Shown here one piece after another: positions 51,787 to 60,597 of a stretch of DNA of 64,000 bases. The number at the start of each line of letters is the position of its first letter. Position 1 is the first letter of the stretch. Location: assembly GCF_014205845.1 (NCBI RefSeq), contig NZ_JACHCR010000013.1:107876-171875 (forward strand). The letters are read 5' to 3'. The stretch comes from Mucilaginibacter cryoferens. Its GTDB lineage: Bacteria > Bacteroidota > Bacteroidia > Sphingobacteriales > Sphingobacteriaceae. The position numbers and the translations under genes are program-made. The notes under the pieces were generated by a model. The model worked only from the letters and a program-made list of their open reading frames with translations. It did not search any database and was not told where the DNA came from.

Positions 51787-52003
51787 AACAAGTGTTCGGT
51801 TATTAAATACTAAGTGAACACCAGTTTCGACTTAGAAGCTCCATCAAGCGAAGAATAGTTAAAAATATTTTCGAAATAAAAACCGCTTAAAAACAGGCAT
51901 TTACACAGTATTGTAAAAAATACCTGAAGTTATAATGACTTTTTTGAAGCCATTCAGAATTTTTGGCACAGGATTGGAATAGTACTCATCAAACGTAACT
52001 GTT

Positions 52004-52177
52004 ATGAAAACTAAAAAGAAAACGGTTAAGGAAGAGGAAAAGGAATGGAGCAATCCGGTAGAGCCGGCAAAAACCACGGATGAACGCGATGAGGAGCAAA
52101 TTTTAAGGCAATACAACGAAGCAAAACGCCGAAAAGATAACCTTACCGAAAACCAGGAAACTAAAAAGAACGATTGA
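52004..52177 (+). CDS. Small charged protein, unknown
   Basis: A 57-residue frame starting MKTKKKTVKEEEKEWSNPVE is extremely rich in Lys and Glu. It has no signal peptide, and is probably disordered or helical (DEEQILRQYNEAKRRKDN). It is the first of three tiny genes between the MFS gene and lpxB. Confidence 0.45.
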   Translation: MKTKKKTVKEEEKEWSNPVEPAKTTDERDEEQILRQYNEAKRRKDNLTENQETKKND

Positions 52178-52213
52178 AATAAAGAAATTTAAAACATACA
52201 AGAAACTAAAACT

Positions 52214-52342
52214 ATGAAAGCCAACAGAAAAATATCAACCAGCAAATTAGTAGCACGTTTTGATAACGAATTGAAAATGTTACTGACAAACGATCTGAAG
52301 TCTATTAAAGCTAAAGCAGCGCGGTTAGCAAACGCAGCTTAA
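52214..52342 (+). CDS. Tiny protein, paralogue pair member 1
   Basis: A 42-residue frame, MKANRKISTSKLVARFDNEL followed by KMLLTNDLKSIKAKAARLAN. It aligns with the next frame over its first 28 residues (SKLVxRFDxxLxxxLxxD). The repeated pattern in two adjacent frames supports real coding. Function is unknown; it could be a small regulatory protein. Confidence 0.5.
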   Translation: MKANRKISTSKLVARFDNELKMLLTNDLKSIKAKAARLANAA

Positions 52343-52384
52343 TTAACACTAAAACACACTTACCTATATTTAAAACAAACACCT

Positions 52385-52546
52385 ATGAAAGCCCATAAAA
52401 CAAATACTGTCATAAGTAAATTAGTTAACCGTTTCGACGACCAATTGCTAAATATTTTATTGGAAGATTTTAGGAATTTCAGAGAGAGAAATCAATTTAT
52501 GAACAACAAGAAGGTAACAGTGCAGCAGACGCTGCCTCTAGCCTGA
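52385..52546 (+). CDS. Tiny protein, paralogue pair member 2
   Basis: A 53-residue frame, MKAHKTNTVISKLVNRFDDQ then LLNILLEDFRNFRERNQFMN. It shares SKLVxRFDxxL with the previous gene, 42 bp upstream, so the two arose by tandem duplication. A terminator follows (52604-52623). Confidence 0.5.
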   Translation: MKAHKTNTVISKLVNRFDDQLLNILLEDFRNFRERNQFMNNKKVTVQQTLPLA

Positions 52547-52603
52547 TCAATATATCTACATCTACCTATTTAAAATTACAACACTACACCTATGAAAAAA
52601 TAG

Positions 52604-52623
52604 AGCCCTGCCAAAGCGGGGCT
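52604..52623. terminator. Bidirectional terminator between small genes and lpxB
   Basis: AGCCC-TGCCAAAGCG-GGGCT hairpin with T-runs on both sides, directly at the lpxB stop codon. Confidence 0.75.
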
Positions 52624-53736
52624 TTATTTTTTTGATGCATATTTAACTATCAATCCGGCAGTTGCAGCCGATGCGCCGGGCTGACCCATTCTCTCATCAA
52701 GAGCATCATAATTATTAAGCATCGCCACCCGATAAGCGCCGTCATTAACTATAGCGCCCAATTCGGCAGCAATTTTTTGCTCGTTGCAGTCTTCCTGAAT
52801 CAATTCTTTCACTATCCCCCTATCCACTATCAGATTAACCAGCGATATAAATTTTATTTTTACCAATACCCGGGCTATCGCGATGGTTACCGCGTTGCCT
52901 TTGTATACAACTACCTGCGGCACGTTAAATAATGCCGTCTCCAGCGTAGCCGTTCCCGAGGCAACAATAGCTGCGTGAGCATTGGTCAACAGATCGTAAG
53001 TGGCGTTAAATATTACGGGGATGCTGTTATCTTTCAAAAACTGATTGTAAAAATCCACCTTAAAAGATGGGGCGCCGGCTATTACAAACTGATAGTCTTT
53101 AAATTGCTCAGCCACGGCTATCATATCGGGCAGTAAATACGTTATCTCCTGCTTACGACTACCAGGCAACAAGGCGATGATCTTTTTACCAGACAGGTTA
53201 TTTTGCTGTAGAAACGCTGTATTGGGCGTAAATGCAGTTATAGCATCCAACAATGGGTTACCTACATAATCAACATCCATTCCCCAGCTTTTATAAAACT
53301 CAACCTCAAAAGGCAGGATACAAAAAAGGTGATCTACTATCTTTTTGATCTTTAGAACCCGCTTCTGGTTCCAGGCCCATACTTTGGGGGAGATATAGTA
53401 ATTTACCGGCAAGCCGATGGTTTTGGCATATGCTGCAATTTTTAAATTAAAACCCGGAAAATCTATCAGCACCAAAACATCGGGCTGATAAGCCGCAATA
53501 TCATCTTTACAGGCTTTGAGGTTTTTAAGAATAGCCCGCAGATTAACAGCCACTTCTACAAAACCCATAAAAGCCATATCGGCGTAGTGCTTTACAAGCT
53601 CGCCGCCTTCGGCCTTCATCAGATCGCCACCAAAAAAACGAAACTCAGCTAATGGATCAAGCCCCTTCAAGGCTTTCATTAAATTAGCTCCGTGCAAATC
53701 GCCCGAAGCCTCGCCGGCTACCAGGTAATACTTCAT
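52624..53736 (-). CDS. lpxB: Lipid-A-disaccharide synthase
   Basis: The 370-residue protein begins MKYYLVAGEASGDLHGANLM, the LpxB signature. It continues with DVLVLIDFPGFNLKIAAYA, NYYISPKVWAWNQKRVLKIK, LFCILPFEVEFYKSWGMDVD and the GT-B nucleotide-binding region IALLPGSRKQEI. The late block ATLETALFNVPQVVVYK is also typical. It joins UDP-2,3-diacylglucosamine and lipid X at the inner membrane in lipid A synthesis. Its start overlaps the stop of the upstream membrane protein by 4 bp. Confidence 0.97.
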   Translation of the reverse strand: MKYYLVAGEASGDLHGANLMKALKGLDPLAEFRFFGGDLMKAEGGELVKHYADMAFMGFVEVAVNLRAILKNLKACKDDIAAYQPDVLVLIDFPGFNLKIAAYAKTIGLPVNYYISPKVWAWNQKRVLKIKKIVDHLFCILPFEVEFYKSWGMDVDYVGNPLLDAITAFTPNTAFLQQNNLSGKKIIALLPGSRKQEITYLLPDMIAVAEQFKDYQFVIAGAPSFKVDFYNQFLKDNSIPVIFNATYDLLTNAHAAIVASGTATLETALFNVPQVVVYKGNAVTIAIARVLVKIKFISLVNLIVDRGIVKELIQEDCNEQKIAAELGAIVNDGAYRVAMLNNYDALDERMGQPGASAATAGLIVKYASKK

Positions 53737-54002
53737 CTAATGGGTTGTAGTTTTAATAAAAATACCGCCGCCGTAAATATAAAGGTGATCAATATCATAC
53801 CGGTCGCTATATTATCCTTACCCTCTTTAAAACAATACCTTATCATAAAAAGATTTAAGGTTATGGCTACCAGATATGGCACACCCGGCTTGTTAAATAT
53901 CAGAAAATCACCTTTAAGCAGATATAAAAAAACGAACAGGCTAACCCCAGGCAGTATAGAACCACCAATTACCCCTGCCACGATACTATTGTTTTTAAGC
54001 AT
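53733..54002 (-). CDS. Small integral membrane protein, unknown
   Basis: The 89-residue protein has three hydrophobic segments (IVAGVIGGSILPGVSLFVFL; VPYLVAITLNLFMIRYCF; ATGMILITFIFTAAVFLL). It sits between surE and lpxB on the same strand, 22 bp after the surE stop, and its stop overlaps the lpxB start (ATGA). The order surE - membrane protein - lpxB suggests one operon. Function not known. Confidence 0.75.
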   Translation of the reverse strand: MLKNNSIVAGVIGGSILPGVSLFVFLYLLKGDFLIFNKPGVPYLVAITLNLFMIRYCFKEGKDNIATGMILITFIFTAAVFLLKLQPIR

Positions 54003-54024
54003 GTATTTTATTTAGCACAGCAAT

Positions 54025-54798
54025 TTACACATTAAATTTCCAGCTATTTAAAACCGGGATGGCGTGGTGCGCCGTCATATCAAACTGAACAGGAACTACG
54101 GATGCATAATTATGGTCCAAAGCCCAAACATCGGTATCCTCGCCGCCATCATTCAACTGAAAAACGCCGGTAAGCCAGTAATAAGGCCGTTTATGCGGAT
54201 CAACGCGTTCATCAAACTCTTCGGCCCATTTGGCGTTGGCCTGGCGGCATATCTTAATGCCTTTAATATCTTTTGTATTCGGGAAGTTTACATTAAGCAA
54301 GGTATTTGCCGGTAAACCATTGGTTAAAACCTGCAAGGCAAGTTCTTTAACATATTTTACACAGTGGCTGAAGTTAGCATCGAGGTTATAATCATCTAAC
54401 GAGAAACCAATGGATGGAATACTTTCAATAGCGCCCTCAACCGCGGCCGACATGGTACCGGAGTACAGCACGTTGATAGAGTTGTTTAAGCCATGATTAA
54501 TACCAGATACACACAGATCTGGCTTTTGCCCTTTAAACACTTTGTTTACGGCCAGCTTTACACAATCAACCGGGGTTCCAGAGCAGCGGTACATTTCTAT
54601 ACCCTCGTAAATATCAACCTTATCTAAACGCAAGGGTTTGCCAATGGTAATAGCATGCCCCATGCCCGATTGCGGGCTATCGGGTGCAACTACCACTACA
54701 TTGCCAATTTCGCGCATGGCATCCATTAAAACTTTGATGCCGGGAGCAGTTATACCATCGTCGTTAACAACAAGAATATTGGGTTTCGCTGTTTTCAT
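54025..54798 (-). CDS. surE: 5'/3'-nucleotidase SurE
   Basis: The 257-residue protein starts KPNILVVNDDGITAPGIKVL, with the metal-binding NDDG motif. It continues with VVVAPDSPQSGMGHAITIGK, YRCSGTPVDCVKLAVNKVFK and LCVSGINHGLNNSINVLYSG (Asn metal ligand). These are all conserved in SurE. SurE dephosphorylates nucleoside monophosphates. It is the first gene of the surE-lpxB operon and is divergent from the Uma2 gene. Confidence 0.97.
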   Translation of the reverse strand: MKTAKPNILVVNDDGITAPGIKVLMDAMREIGNVVVVAPDSPQSGMGHAITIGKPLRLDKVDIYEGIEMYRCSGTPVDCVKLAVNKVFKGQKPDLCVSGINHGLNNSINVLYSGTMSAAVEGAIESIPSIGFSLDDYNLDANFSHCVKYVKELALQVLTNGLPANTLLNVNFPNTKDIKGIKICRQANAKWAEEFDERVDPHKRPYYWLTGVFQLNDGGEDTDVWALDHNYASVVPVQFDMTAHHAIPVLNSWKFNV

Positions 54799-54824
54799 TG
54801 TGCGAAATTAGTTATATTTGATTT

Positions 54825-55379
54825 ATGCTCACTGCTGATAAGAAAAAGAAATACACCGTTGATGATTACTTGTTGCTGGAGGAAGGTGCACCTTTTCAGT
54901 TGATAAACTATGATTTGATTATGTCGCCATCCCCACTTGCTATCCATCAACAAATATTATTTGAACTATCGGAAATAGCTGTATTACACAGAATAAATCA
55001 AGGCCGAAGAGGCCAATGGCTTTATTCCCCAATCGATGTAAAATTTGACGATGGAAATATTTTGCAGCCCGATATGCTGTATATCAGCGAGGAGCGAAAA
55101 TCAGAATTAATTAAAGATCGCATCGAAGGCGCCCCCGATCTTATTATTGAAATACTTTCCCCGTCAAATGCGTACTATGATCTTCGGCAGAAAAAAGACA
55201 TTTATGAAAAATATGGTGTAAAGGAGTACATCATTATCGACCCCATACAGCAAAATGCAGATCTGTATATTTTGAAAGATGGAGCCTATCATCTTCAACA
55301 AAAAGCGCAAAAAAATGAGGTACTGACGTCGTTAGTTTTGCCTGGGTTTGCCATTGAACTTGCAAAGGTTTTCAAATAA
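54825..55379 (+). CDS. Uma2-family (DUF820) putative nuclease
   Basis: The 184-residue protein has the PD-(D/E)XK-like fold signature of the Uma2 family: YTVDDYLLLEEGAPFQLINY, GNILQPDMLYISEERKSELI, GAPDLIIEILSPSNAYYDLR, YEKYGVKEYIIIDPIQQ. The PD...EI(L)SPS...K(K) residues form the nuclease-like core. Most members are solitary and of unknown role. It diverges from surE with 26 bp between starts, so the promoters overlap. Confidence 0.88.
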   Translation: MLTADKKKKYTVDDYLLLEEGAPFQLINYDLIMSPSPLAIHQQILFELSEIAVLHRINQGRRGQWLYSPIDVKFDDGNILQPDMLYISEERKSELIKDRIEGAPDLIIEILSPSNAYYDLRQKKDIYEKYGVKEYIIIDPIQQNADLYILKDGAYHLQQKAQKNEVLTSLVLPGFAIELAKVFK

Positions 55380-55384
55380 AAAAG

Positions 55385-55400
55385 ACTCCGTTCCCGGAGC
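55385..55400. terminator. Terminator between Uma2 and CsbD-like genes
   Basis: CTCCG-TTCC-CGGAG stem flanked by an A-run on the left and T-run on the right, between the convergent genes. It is a compact bidirectional terminator. Confidence 0.75.
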
Positions 55401-55414
55401 CTTTTTTATTAATA

Positions 55415-55600
55415 TTATAAACTGTTTATCCACTTTACCAGTTCATCGCGGGTTTTACCGGTTTTTTGCTGAAGCTTGCCTAAGGTTTCATCGTCTTTAC
55501 CTTCTTCGTGTATCAGATCATCGTCGGTAAGATCGCCATAGGCCTGTTTAATTTTGCCTTTCAACTCGTTCCAGCCGCCTTTAATTTCTAACTTGTCCAT
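55415..55600 (-). CDS. CsbD-like small stress protein
   Basis: The 61-residue protein [20 protein letters not shown], followed by [20 protein letters not shown] and [14 protein letters not shown], is a classic CsbD family member (YjbJ type). Such proteins rise in stress and stationary phase; the biochemical role is unknown. The gene stands alone between the Uma2 gene and a REP-like repeat. Confidence 0.92.
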   Translation of the reverse strand: MDKLEIKGGWNELKGKIKQAYGDLTDDDLIHEEGKDDETLGKLQQKTGKTRDELVKWINSL

Positions 55601-55652
55601 GTTGTTTTCTATTTAGATGTGTTTGTAGAACATCTGGGATACAATATGGTTT

Positions 55653-55740
55653 GAGCCCCCTCTAAATCTCCCCAGATAGGGGGAAACTTTTTTGAGAATA
55701 TTTTAAAGCCCTCCCTTCCGGGGCGGTTTGGGTGGGGCTC
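55653..55740. repeat. Intergenic REP-like repeat, copy A
   Basis: The sequence GAGCCCCCTCTAAATCTCCC ... GTTTGGGTGGGGCTC is an imperfect large palindrome. It matches the reverse complement of 60502-60583. It lies between the csbD-like gene and the convergent-looking next gene. Such GGGAGG/CCCTCC repeats are common in this bacterial group. Confidence 0.7.
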
Positions 55741-56317
55741 ATTCTTTAACAAATTGCTTCAGCACCTTTCGCTCAAAGTTGCTGGATGGCCAGAGTTCTA
55801 TTTTGTAGTGATCTGTGCCTTCATCTTCTTCAGAACTGATATTGGCCATATCGGAGGAGTAAACGCGGATGCGATAATAACCGGGGGTAACGATAGCCTT
55901 CAACTGAATTTTATTATCGGGGTAGCTCAATACCTCCAATATGCCCGAGCTCACCCTGATCCCGGCTTCTACCACGTGGGCATATTTCTTAAAATCTTTT
56001 TCCTGGCTGGGCGCATCCAGAATATTAAGTTCGGCCTTTACATGCCCAAAGCTTTCGATGCTTATACCAACAATGTCTTTATCTTTCGATGTAGCCATCC
56101 TATCGCTATAGGCTTTGTTTGTCCAAAAGCTGGTATCGCCGGTTTCGCCGGTAAATGCCGAATCACAGAGGTAAAACTGATTTTCTTTGGTAAAAAAATC
56201 GAGCTTATATCTTGCAGATGGGCGATTTTTATTGGAGCAAAGAACAAGGATGAAAGGAACAAGGAGAAAAATCCAAAAGCTTGCGTTTGCTATTTCCCTT
56301 CTCCTCGTTTCTTTCAT
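55739..56317 (-). CDS. Exported protein of unknown function
   Basis: ATG 56317 gives MKETRRREIANASFWIFLLV and a hydrophobic segment ending in VLCSNK, possibly a lipoprotein or N-terminal anchor. The mature part is beta-rich (YKLDFFTKENQFYLCDSAFT, IQLKAIVTPGYYRIRVYSSD). It sits about 90 bp downstream of acs on the same strand. No family recognised. Confidence 0.6.
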   Translation of the reverse strand: MKETRRREIANASFWIFLLVPFILVLCSNKNRPSARYKLDFFTKENQFYLCDSAFTGETGDTSFWTNKAYSDRMATSKDKDIVGISIESFGHVKAELNILDAPSQEKDFKKYAHVVEAGIRVSSGILEVLSYPDNKIQLKAIVTPGYYRIRVYSSDMANISSEEDEGTDHYKIELWPSSNFERKVLKQFVKE

Positions 56318-56407
56318 GTATTCAATTATTAAAACCAATCCTTGCTCCTTTGTCCCATAGTATTTTTTCCAAAAACTTTGTTCCTTTATCCAAATATCTT
56401 TGCTCCC

Positions 56408-58309
56408 TTACAAAGCGCCTGCTTTTATTTCTTCAACTATGGCAGGATCAAGCAAGGTAGAGATATCACCTAAATTGGCGGTATCCCCCTCGGCTATTTT
56501 ACGTAAAATGCGACGCATAATTTTACCCGAGCGGGTTTTTGGCAAGCCGGTTACAAACTGAATTTTATCTGGCTTGGCAATAGCGCCAATAATGCGCGAT
56601 ACCGTCATGATGATATCCTTGCGGGTAATTTCCTCATCGCCATGTTTATCGGGGCTAACCACGTAGGCATATACACCCTGGCCTTTAATATCATGCGGGT
56701 AACCAACCACTGCTGATTCTACCACGCTGCTATGCATATTAATGGCATTCTCCACCTCGGCAGTACCAATACGGTGTCCAGATACATTCAACACATCGTC
56801 AACACGGCCGGTAATGCGGTAATAACCATCTTCATCGCGTAAGCAACCATCACCGGTAAAATACATATTTTCGTACGTAGCAAAGTAGGTGGTGCGGCAG
56901 CGCTCATGATCACCATAAGTGGTACGCAGCATACCCGGCCACGGAAACTTGATGCACAGGTTACCGCTTACGCCGTTACCCTCAATCACTTTTCCGCTTT
57001 CATCAACCAATACCGGTTGCACACCAGGCAGCGGCAAAGTAGCATAGCCCGGTTTGGTTGGGGTAACATTACAAATTGGAGATATCATTAAACCACCGTT
57101 TTCTGTTTGCCACCAGGTATCGGCAATTGGGCATTTACCATGACCAATTTTTTCGTCGTACCAATGCCATGCTTCCTCGTTAATAGGCTCGCCTACCGAA
57201 CCCAACTTGGTTAGCGAGCTAAGATCTTTACCTTTCAGCGGCTCTTCGCCAAAACTCATTAACGAGCGGATGGCTGTTGGCGCGGTATATAATATATTTA
57301 CTTTAAACTTATCTACAATATCCCAAAAACGGCCCGCATCAGGGTAGGTTGGCACACCTTCAAACATTAAAGTTGTTGCCCCTTGCGATAGCGGCCCATA
57401 TACAATGTACGAGTGCCCGGTTATCCAGCCAATATCGGCAGTACAAAAATACACTTCGCCCTGGTTGTATTGAAACACGTTGGCAAAAGTATAACCCGTA
57501 TAAACCATATAACCACCCGTGGTATGCACTACCCCTTTAGGTTTGCCTGTTGAGCCCGATGTATATAATATAAACAGCATATCCTCGGCATCCATCACCT
57601 CGGCAGGGCAATCCGGATTACCCTGGGTTTCTACTTTCTTTACTTCATCTTCCCACCAAACATCGCGGCCTTTTATCATCGAAACGGGCGTGCGGCTGCG
57701 GGTTAACACAATTACTCTTTTTACCGATTTACACTGTACCAATGCATCATCAATAACCGTTTTAAGCGGGATAGCTTTATTGGCCCGGAAACCGCCATCG
57801 GCAGTTATCACAATATTACATTCGGCATCATTTATCCTATCGGCAATAGATTGTGCCGAAAAGCCACCAAATACTACCGAGTGAACAGCACCAATACGGG
57901 CACAAGCCAAAACAGCTATGGCCAGCTCCGGAATCATCGGCATATATATACAAATACGATCTCCTTTTTTTGCGCCGTTATTTTTAAGCACATTGGCAAA
58001 CTGGCAAACTTTATCGTGTAGTTGCTTATAGGTGAGTATCCGGTGATCTTCCTGCGGATCATTAGGTTCCCATATAATGGCCGGTTTATCGCCTATGGTA
58101 GCCAGGTGCCGGTCGAGGCAATTTTCGGTTATATTGAGTTTGGCTCCCTGGAACCATTTAATTTTAGGCTCTTTAAAGTTCCAGTCCAGCACTTTATCCC
58201 ACTTTTTTTTCCATAAAAAGTTTTCGGCAATGCCGGCCCAAAACTCTTCGGGCTGGTCTACGCTTTGTTTATATACCTGCTTGTACTGGTCAAATGATGT
58301 GATCTTCAT
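56408..58309 (-). CDS. acs: Acetyl-CoA synthetase
   Basis: The 633-residue protein is a full-length AMP-forming enzyme. Motifs: WFQGAKLNITENCLDRHL, SVVFGGFSAQSIADRINDAE, the P-loop LYTSGSTGKPKGVVHTTGGY, ADTWWQTENGG, and GRVDDVLNVSGHRIGTAEVE. The C-terminal GLPKTRSGKIMRRILRKI holds the regulatory/catalytic lysine. It converts acetate, ATP and CoA to acetyl-CoA. Acetate released by xylan esterases could feed it, though the gene is far from the PUL. Confidence 0.97.
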   Translation of the reverse strand: MKITSFDQYKQVYKQSVDQPEEFWAGIAENFLWKKKWDKVLDWNFKEPKIKWFQGAKLNITENCLDRHLATIGDKPAIIWEPNDPQEDHRILTYKQLHDKVCQFANVLKNNGAKKGDRICIYMPMIPELAIAVLACARIGAVHSVVFGGFSAQSIADRINDAECNIVITADGGFRANKAIPLKTVIDDALVQCKSVKRVIVLTRSRTPVSMIKGRDVWWEDEVKKVETQGNPDCPAEVMDAEDMLFILYTSGSTGKPKGVVHTTGGYMVYTGYTFANVFQYNQGEVYFCTADIGWITGHSYIVYGPLSQGATTLMFEGVPTYPDAGRFWDIVDKFKVNILYTAPTAIRSLMSFGEEPLKGKDLSSLTKLGSVGEPINEEAWHWYDEKIGHGKCPIADTWWQTENGGLMISPICNVTPTKPGYATLPLPGVQPVLVDESGKVIEGNGVSGNLCIKFPWPGMLRTTYGDHERCRTTYFATYENMYFTGDGCLRDEDGYYRITGRVDDVLNVSGHRIGTAEVENAINMHSSVVESAVVGYPHDIKGQGVYAYVVSPDKHGDEEITRKDIIMTVSRIIGAIAKPDKIQFVTGLPKTRSGKIMRRILRKIAEGDTANLGDISTLLDPAIVEEIKAGAL

Positions 58310-58571
58310 AGTGTTTATAATGGAGGGCCTAATTTAATAATTTATATATGATGTAGATATTAATTCTATACCTTTTTAAAATTATTTAAAAAGTATTTGA
58401 ATTTAACCTGTAACTATAACAAAACAAAGCACTATAGTTGCTTTTAGGGTCTTACAATGGCATTTCGAAATTATTTAATATTTTTTGAAAACGCTATTGA
58501 ATATTTGATTTAAAAGTCTGATATTTGCAAACTCTTTTTGAATAAAGGGTTGATAATTAAAAATATTTGTC

Positions 58572-58805
58572 ATGTCAAGAATTTGTGATCTAACAGGAAA
58601 AGCATCTATAGTTGGTAACAACGTTTCTAACTCAAACGTTAAAACAAAACGTAGATTTCATCCTAACTTAAAACTTAAAAAGTTTTACATCCCTGAAGAG
58701 GATAAATGGATTACCTTAAAGGTATCTACATCAGCTGTAAAAACCATTACTAAAAATGGTATTACTGCTTGTATCAATAAATTTGTAAAAAAAGGATACA
58801 TTTAG
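58572..58805 (+). CDS. rpmB: 50S ribosomal protein L28
   Basis: [20 protein letters not shown], then [20 protein letters not shown] is the L28 signature. Its 77 residues are full length. It begins a small ribosomal cluster with L33, DUF4295 and ftsY, a common Bacteroidota order. Confidence 0.97.
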   Translation: MSRICDLTGKASIVGNNVSNSNVKTKRRFHPNLKLKKFYIPEEDKWITLKVSTSAVKTITKNGITACINKFVKKGYI

Positions 58806-58906
58806 TAGTTGCGCGTTTTACATTAACGTAAAACACAAAAGGTACAGTACATAATTTTGAAAAATTGCGTAAGCCGTGATGGTGATACGTACAACATAAA
58901 AAGAAA

Positions 58907-59089
58907 ATGGCAAAAAAAGGCAACAGGGTTCAGGTAATTTTAGAGTGTACTGAACACAAAACAAGCGGTATGCCAGGCATGTCTCGCTATATTACCACCA
59001 AGAACAAAAAAAATACAACTGAAAGACTGGAAATGAAAAAATTCAACCCGGTTTTAAGGAAAGTAACAGTTCACAAAGAAATTAAGTAA
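58907..59089 (+). CDS. rpmG: 50S ribosomal protein L33
   Basis: The 60-residue protein [20 protein letters not shown], with the [17 protein letters not shown] block and [17 protein letters not shown], matches L33. It has only one Cys in the usual zinc-ribbon position (ECTEHK), as in C-minus type L33 proteins. It follows rpmB by about 100 bp. Confidence 0.97.
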   Translation: MAKKGNRVQVILECTEHKTSGMPGMSRYITTKNKKNTTERLEMKKFNPVLRKVTVHKEIK

Positions 59090-59182
59090 TTGGTTGATTA
59101 AGTTAATGGTTGATTAGGTTTAGATCTCTACCAACGGTTAACTCACTAATTCAATGATTCACTAATTCAATAATTAAAAGAA

Positions 59183-59341
59183 ATGGCAAAGAAAGTAGTT
59201 GCAACACTGAAAGTAGCAGGTAAAGGCAAAGAATATTCAAAAGTTATCACAATGAACAAATCACCAAAAACTGGTGCTTATTCATTCAAAGAGCAAATTG
59301 TTCCTAACGACGCTGTTAAGGACATCATTGCAGGCAAATAA
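59183..59341 (+). CDS. DUF4295 small ribosome-associated-type protein
   Basis: A 52-residue basic protein, MAKKVVATLKVAGKGKEYSK, then VITMNKSPKTGAYSFKEQIV. It is the Bacteroidota-specific DUF4295 protein normally encoded between rpmG and ftsY. Its position with L28 and L33 suggests a ribosomal role; that is inference. Confidence 0.9.
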   Translation: MAKKVVATLKVAGKGKEYSKVITMNKSPKTGAYSFKEQIVPNDAVKDIIAGK

Positions 59342-59406
59342 TATTTGCAGTAAAACTTTTGATAAAAATATCGAAGCCGTCTTGTTTTTACGAGAGGGCT
59401 TTTTTT

Positions 59407-59536
59407 GTTAGGTCTCACCCCGCCCCTCTCCAAAGGAGAGGGAGATAACGAGGTAAGCCTGAAGCTGTTTACTAATAGATTATTATAAATTTTAATAATA
59501 AAATCCTTTCCAAAGGAGAGGATTTAGGTGAGGCTT
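59407..59536. repeat. REP-like repeat before ftsY
   Basis: Contains GTCTCACCCCGCCCCTCTCC-AAAGGAGAGG near the left and TCCTTTCCAAAGGAGAGGATTTAGGTGAGGC near the right, which are complementary ends of one palindrome. It ends directly before the ftsY start, so the hairpin may affect translation or merely space the genes. Confidence 0.55.
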
Positions 59537-60502
59537 ATGGGATTATTTGATTTTTTTAAGAAAAAGGAAAATACACAGCAGGAGCAGCAAGCCCTTGATA
59601 CCGGTTTGGAAAAAACCAAGGATAGCTTTTTTTCAAAGATCACCAAAGCGGTAGCAGGTAAATCAACCGTTGATGATGATGTGCTGGATGATTTGGAAGA
59701 GATCCTGGTAACATCGGATGTGGGCGTAAGCACCACCCTCAAGATCATCCAACGCATACAGGAGCGTGTGGCCCGCGATAAATACGTTGGCACCGGCGAA
59801 CTGAATACCCTGCTGAAAGATGAGATTCAAAAATTACTTGCCGAAAATAACAGCAACGATTTTAGGAATTTTGAATATGGCGACCATAAACCCTATGTAA
59901 TTATGGTGGTTGGTGTAAATGGTGTAGGCAAAACTACAACCATTGGCAAGCTTGCTCACAAGCTGAAACAAGCCGGTAACAAAGTAGTACTTGGTGCGGC
60001 CGATACCTTCCGTGCGGCTGCAGTTGATCAGTTACAACTTTGGGGTAAGCGTGTTGATGTAAAAGTGGTTGCCCAGCCAATGGGTTCCGATCCCGCATCG
60101 GTAGCTTATGATACCCTCCGCTCGGCAGTTGCCAACGGCGATGATGTGGCCATAATTGATACCGCCGGCAGGTTGCATAATAAAATTGGGTTGATGAATG
60201 AGCTTACCAAGATCAAAAACGTGATGCAAAAGGTAATTCCCGGCGCCCCGCACGAGATCTTACTGGTATTGGATGCATCAACGGGTCAAAACGCCATTGA
60301 GCAATGCAAGCAATTTACCGAAGCTACCAACGTAAATGCCCTGGCCTTAACCAAGCTTGATGGTACCGCAAAAGGTGGCGTAGTAATTGGCATATCAGAT
60401 CAGTTTAAAATACCGGTAAAATATATAGGTGTGGGTGAAGGTGTAGAGCACCTGCAATTGTTTGATAGACAAGCCTTCGTGGAGTCATTATTTAAGCAAT
60501 AA
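59537..60502 (+). CDS. ftsY: Signal recognition particle receptor FtsY
   Basis: ATG 59537 (MGLFDFFKKKENTQQEQQ) is chosen; a GTG at 59528 would add three residues inside the repeat. The NG GTPase domain shows VVGVNGVGKTTTIGKLAHKL (P-loop), VLGAADTFRAAAVDQLQLW, AIIDTAGRLHNKIG and LTKLDGTAKGGVVIGIS. The A domain is short, as in this phylum. FtsY docks SRP-bound ribosomes at the inner membrane. Confidence 0.97.
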   Translation: MGLFDFFKKKENTQQEQQALDTGLEKTKDSFFSKITKAVAGKSTVDDDVLDDLEEILVTSDVGVSTTLKIIQRIQERVARDKYVGTGELNTLLKDEIQKLLAENNSNDFRNFEYGDHKPYVIMVVGVNGVGKTTTIGKLAHKLKQAGNKVVLGAADTFRAAAVDQLQLWGKRVDVKVVAQPMGSDPASVAYDTLRSAVANGDDVAIIDTAGRLHNKIGLMNELTKIKNVMQKVIPGAPHEILLVLDASTGQNAIEQCKQFTEATNVNALALTKLDGTAKGGVVIGISDQFKIPVKYIGVGEGVEHLQLFDRQAFVESLFKQ

Positions 60503-60583
60503 GCCCCACCCAACCCTCCCCGGTAGGGAGGGCTTTAAGATTTTAAGAAGTCTCTCCTACCGGGGGAGATTTAGAGGGGGCTT
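60502..60583. repeat. Intergenic REP-like repeat, copy B
   Basis: The sequence GCCCCACCCAACCCTCCCCG ... GAGATTTAGAGGGGGC is the inverted counterpart of 55653-55740. It fills the ftsY-rimO gap almost completely. Confidence 0.75.
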
Positions 60584-60597
60584 ATGCTCTTGATATT

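Noticed and set aside
54825..55379. Defence system nuclease
   Set aside because: The Uma2-family protein stands alone beside housekeeping genes, with no partner genes indicating a defence locus.
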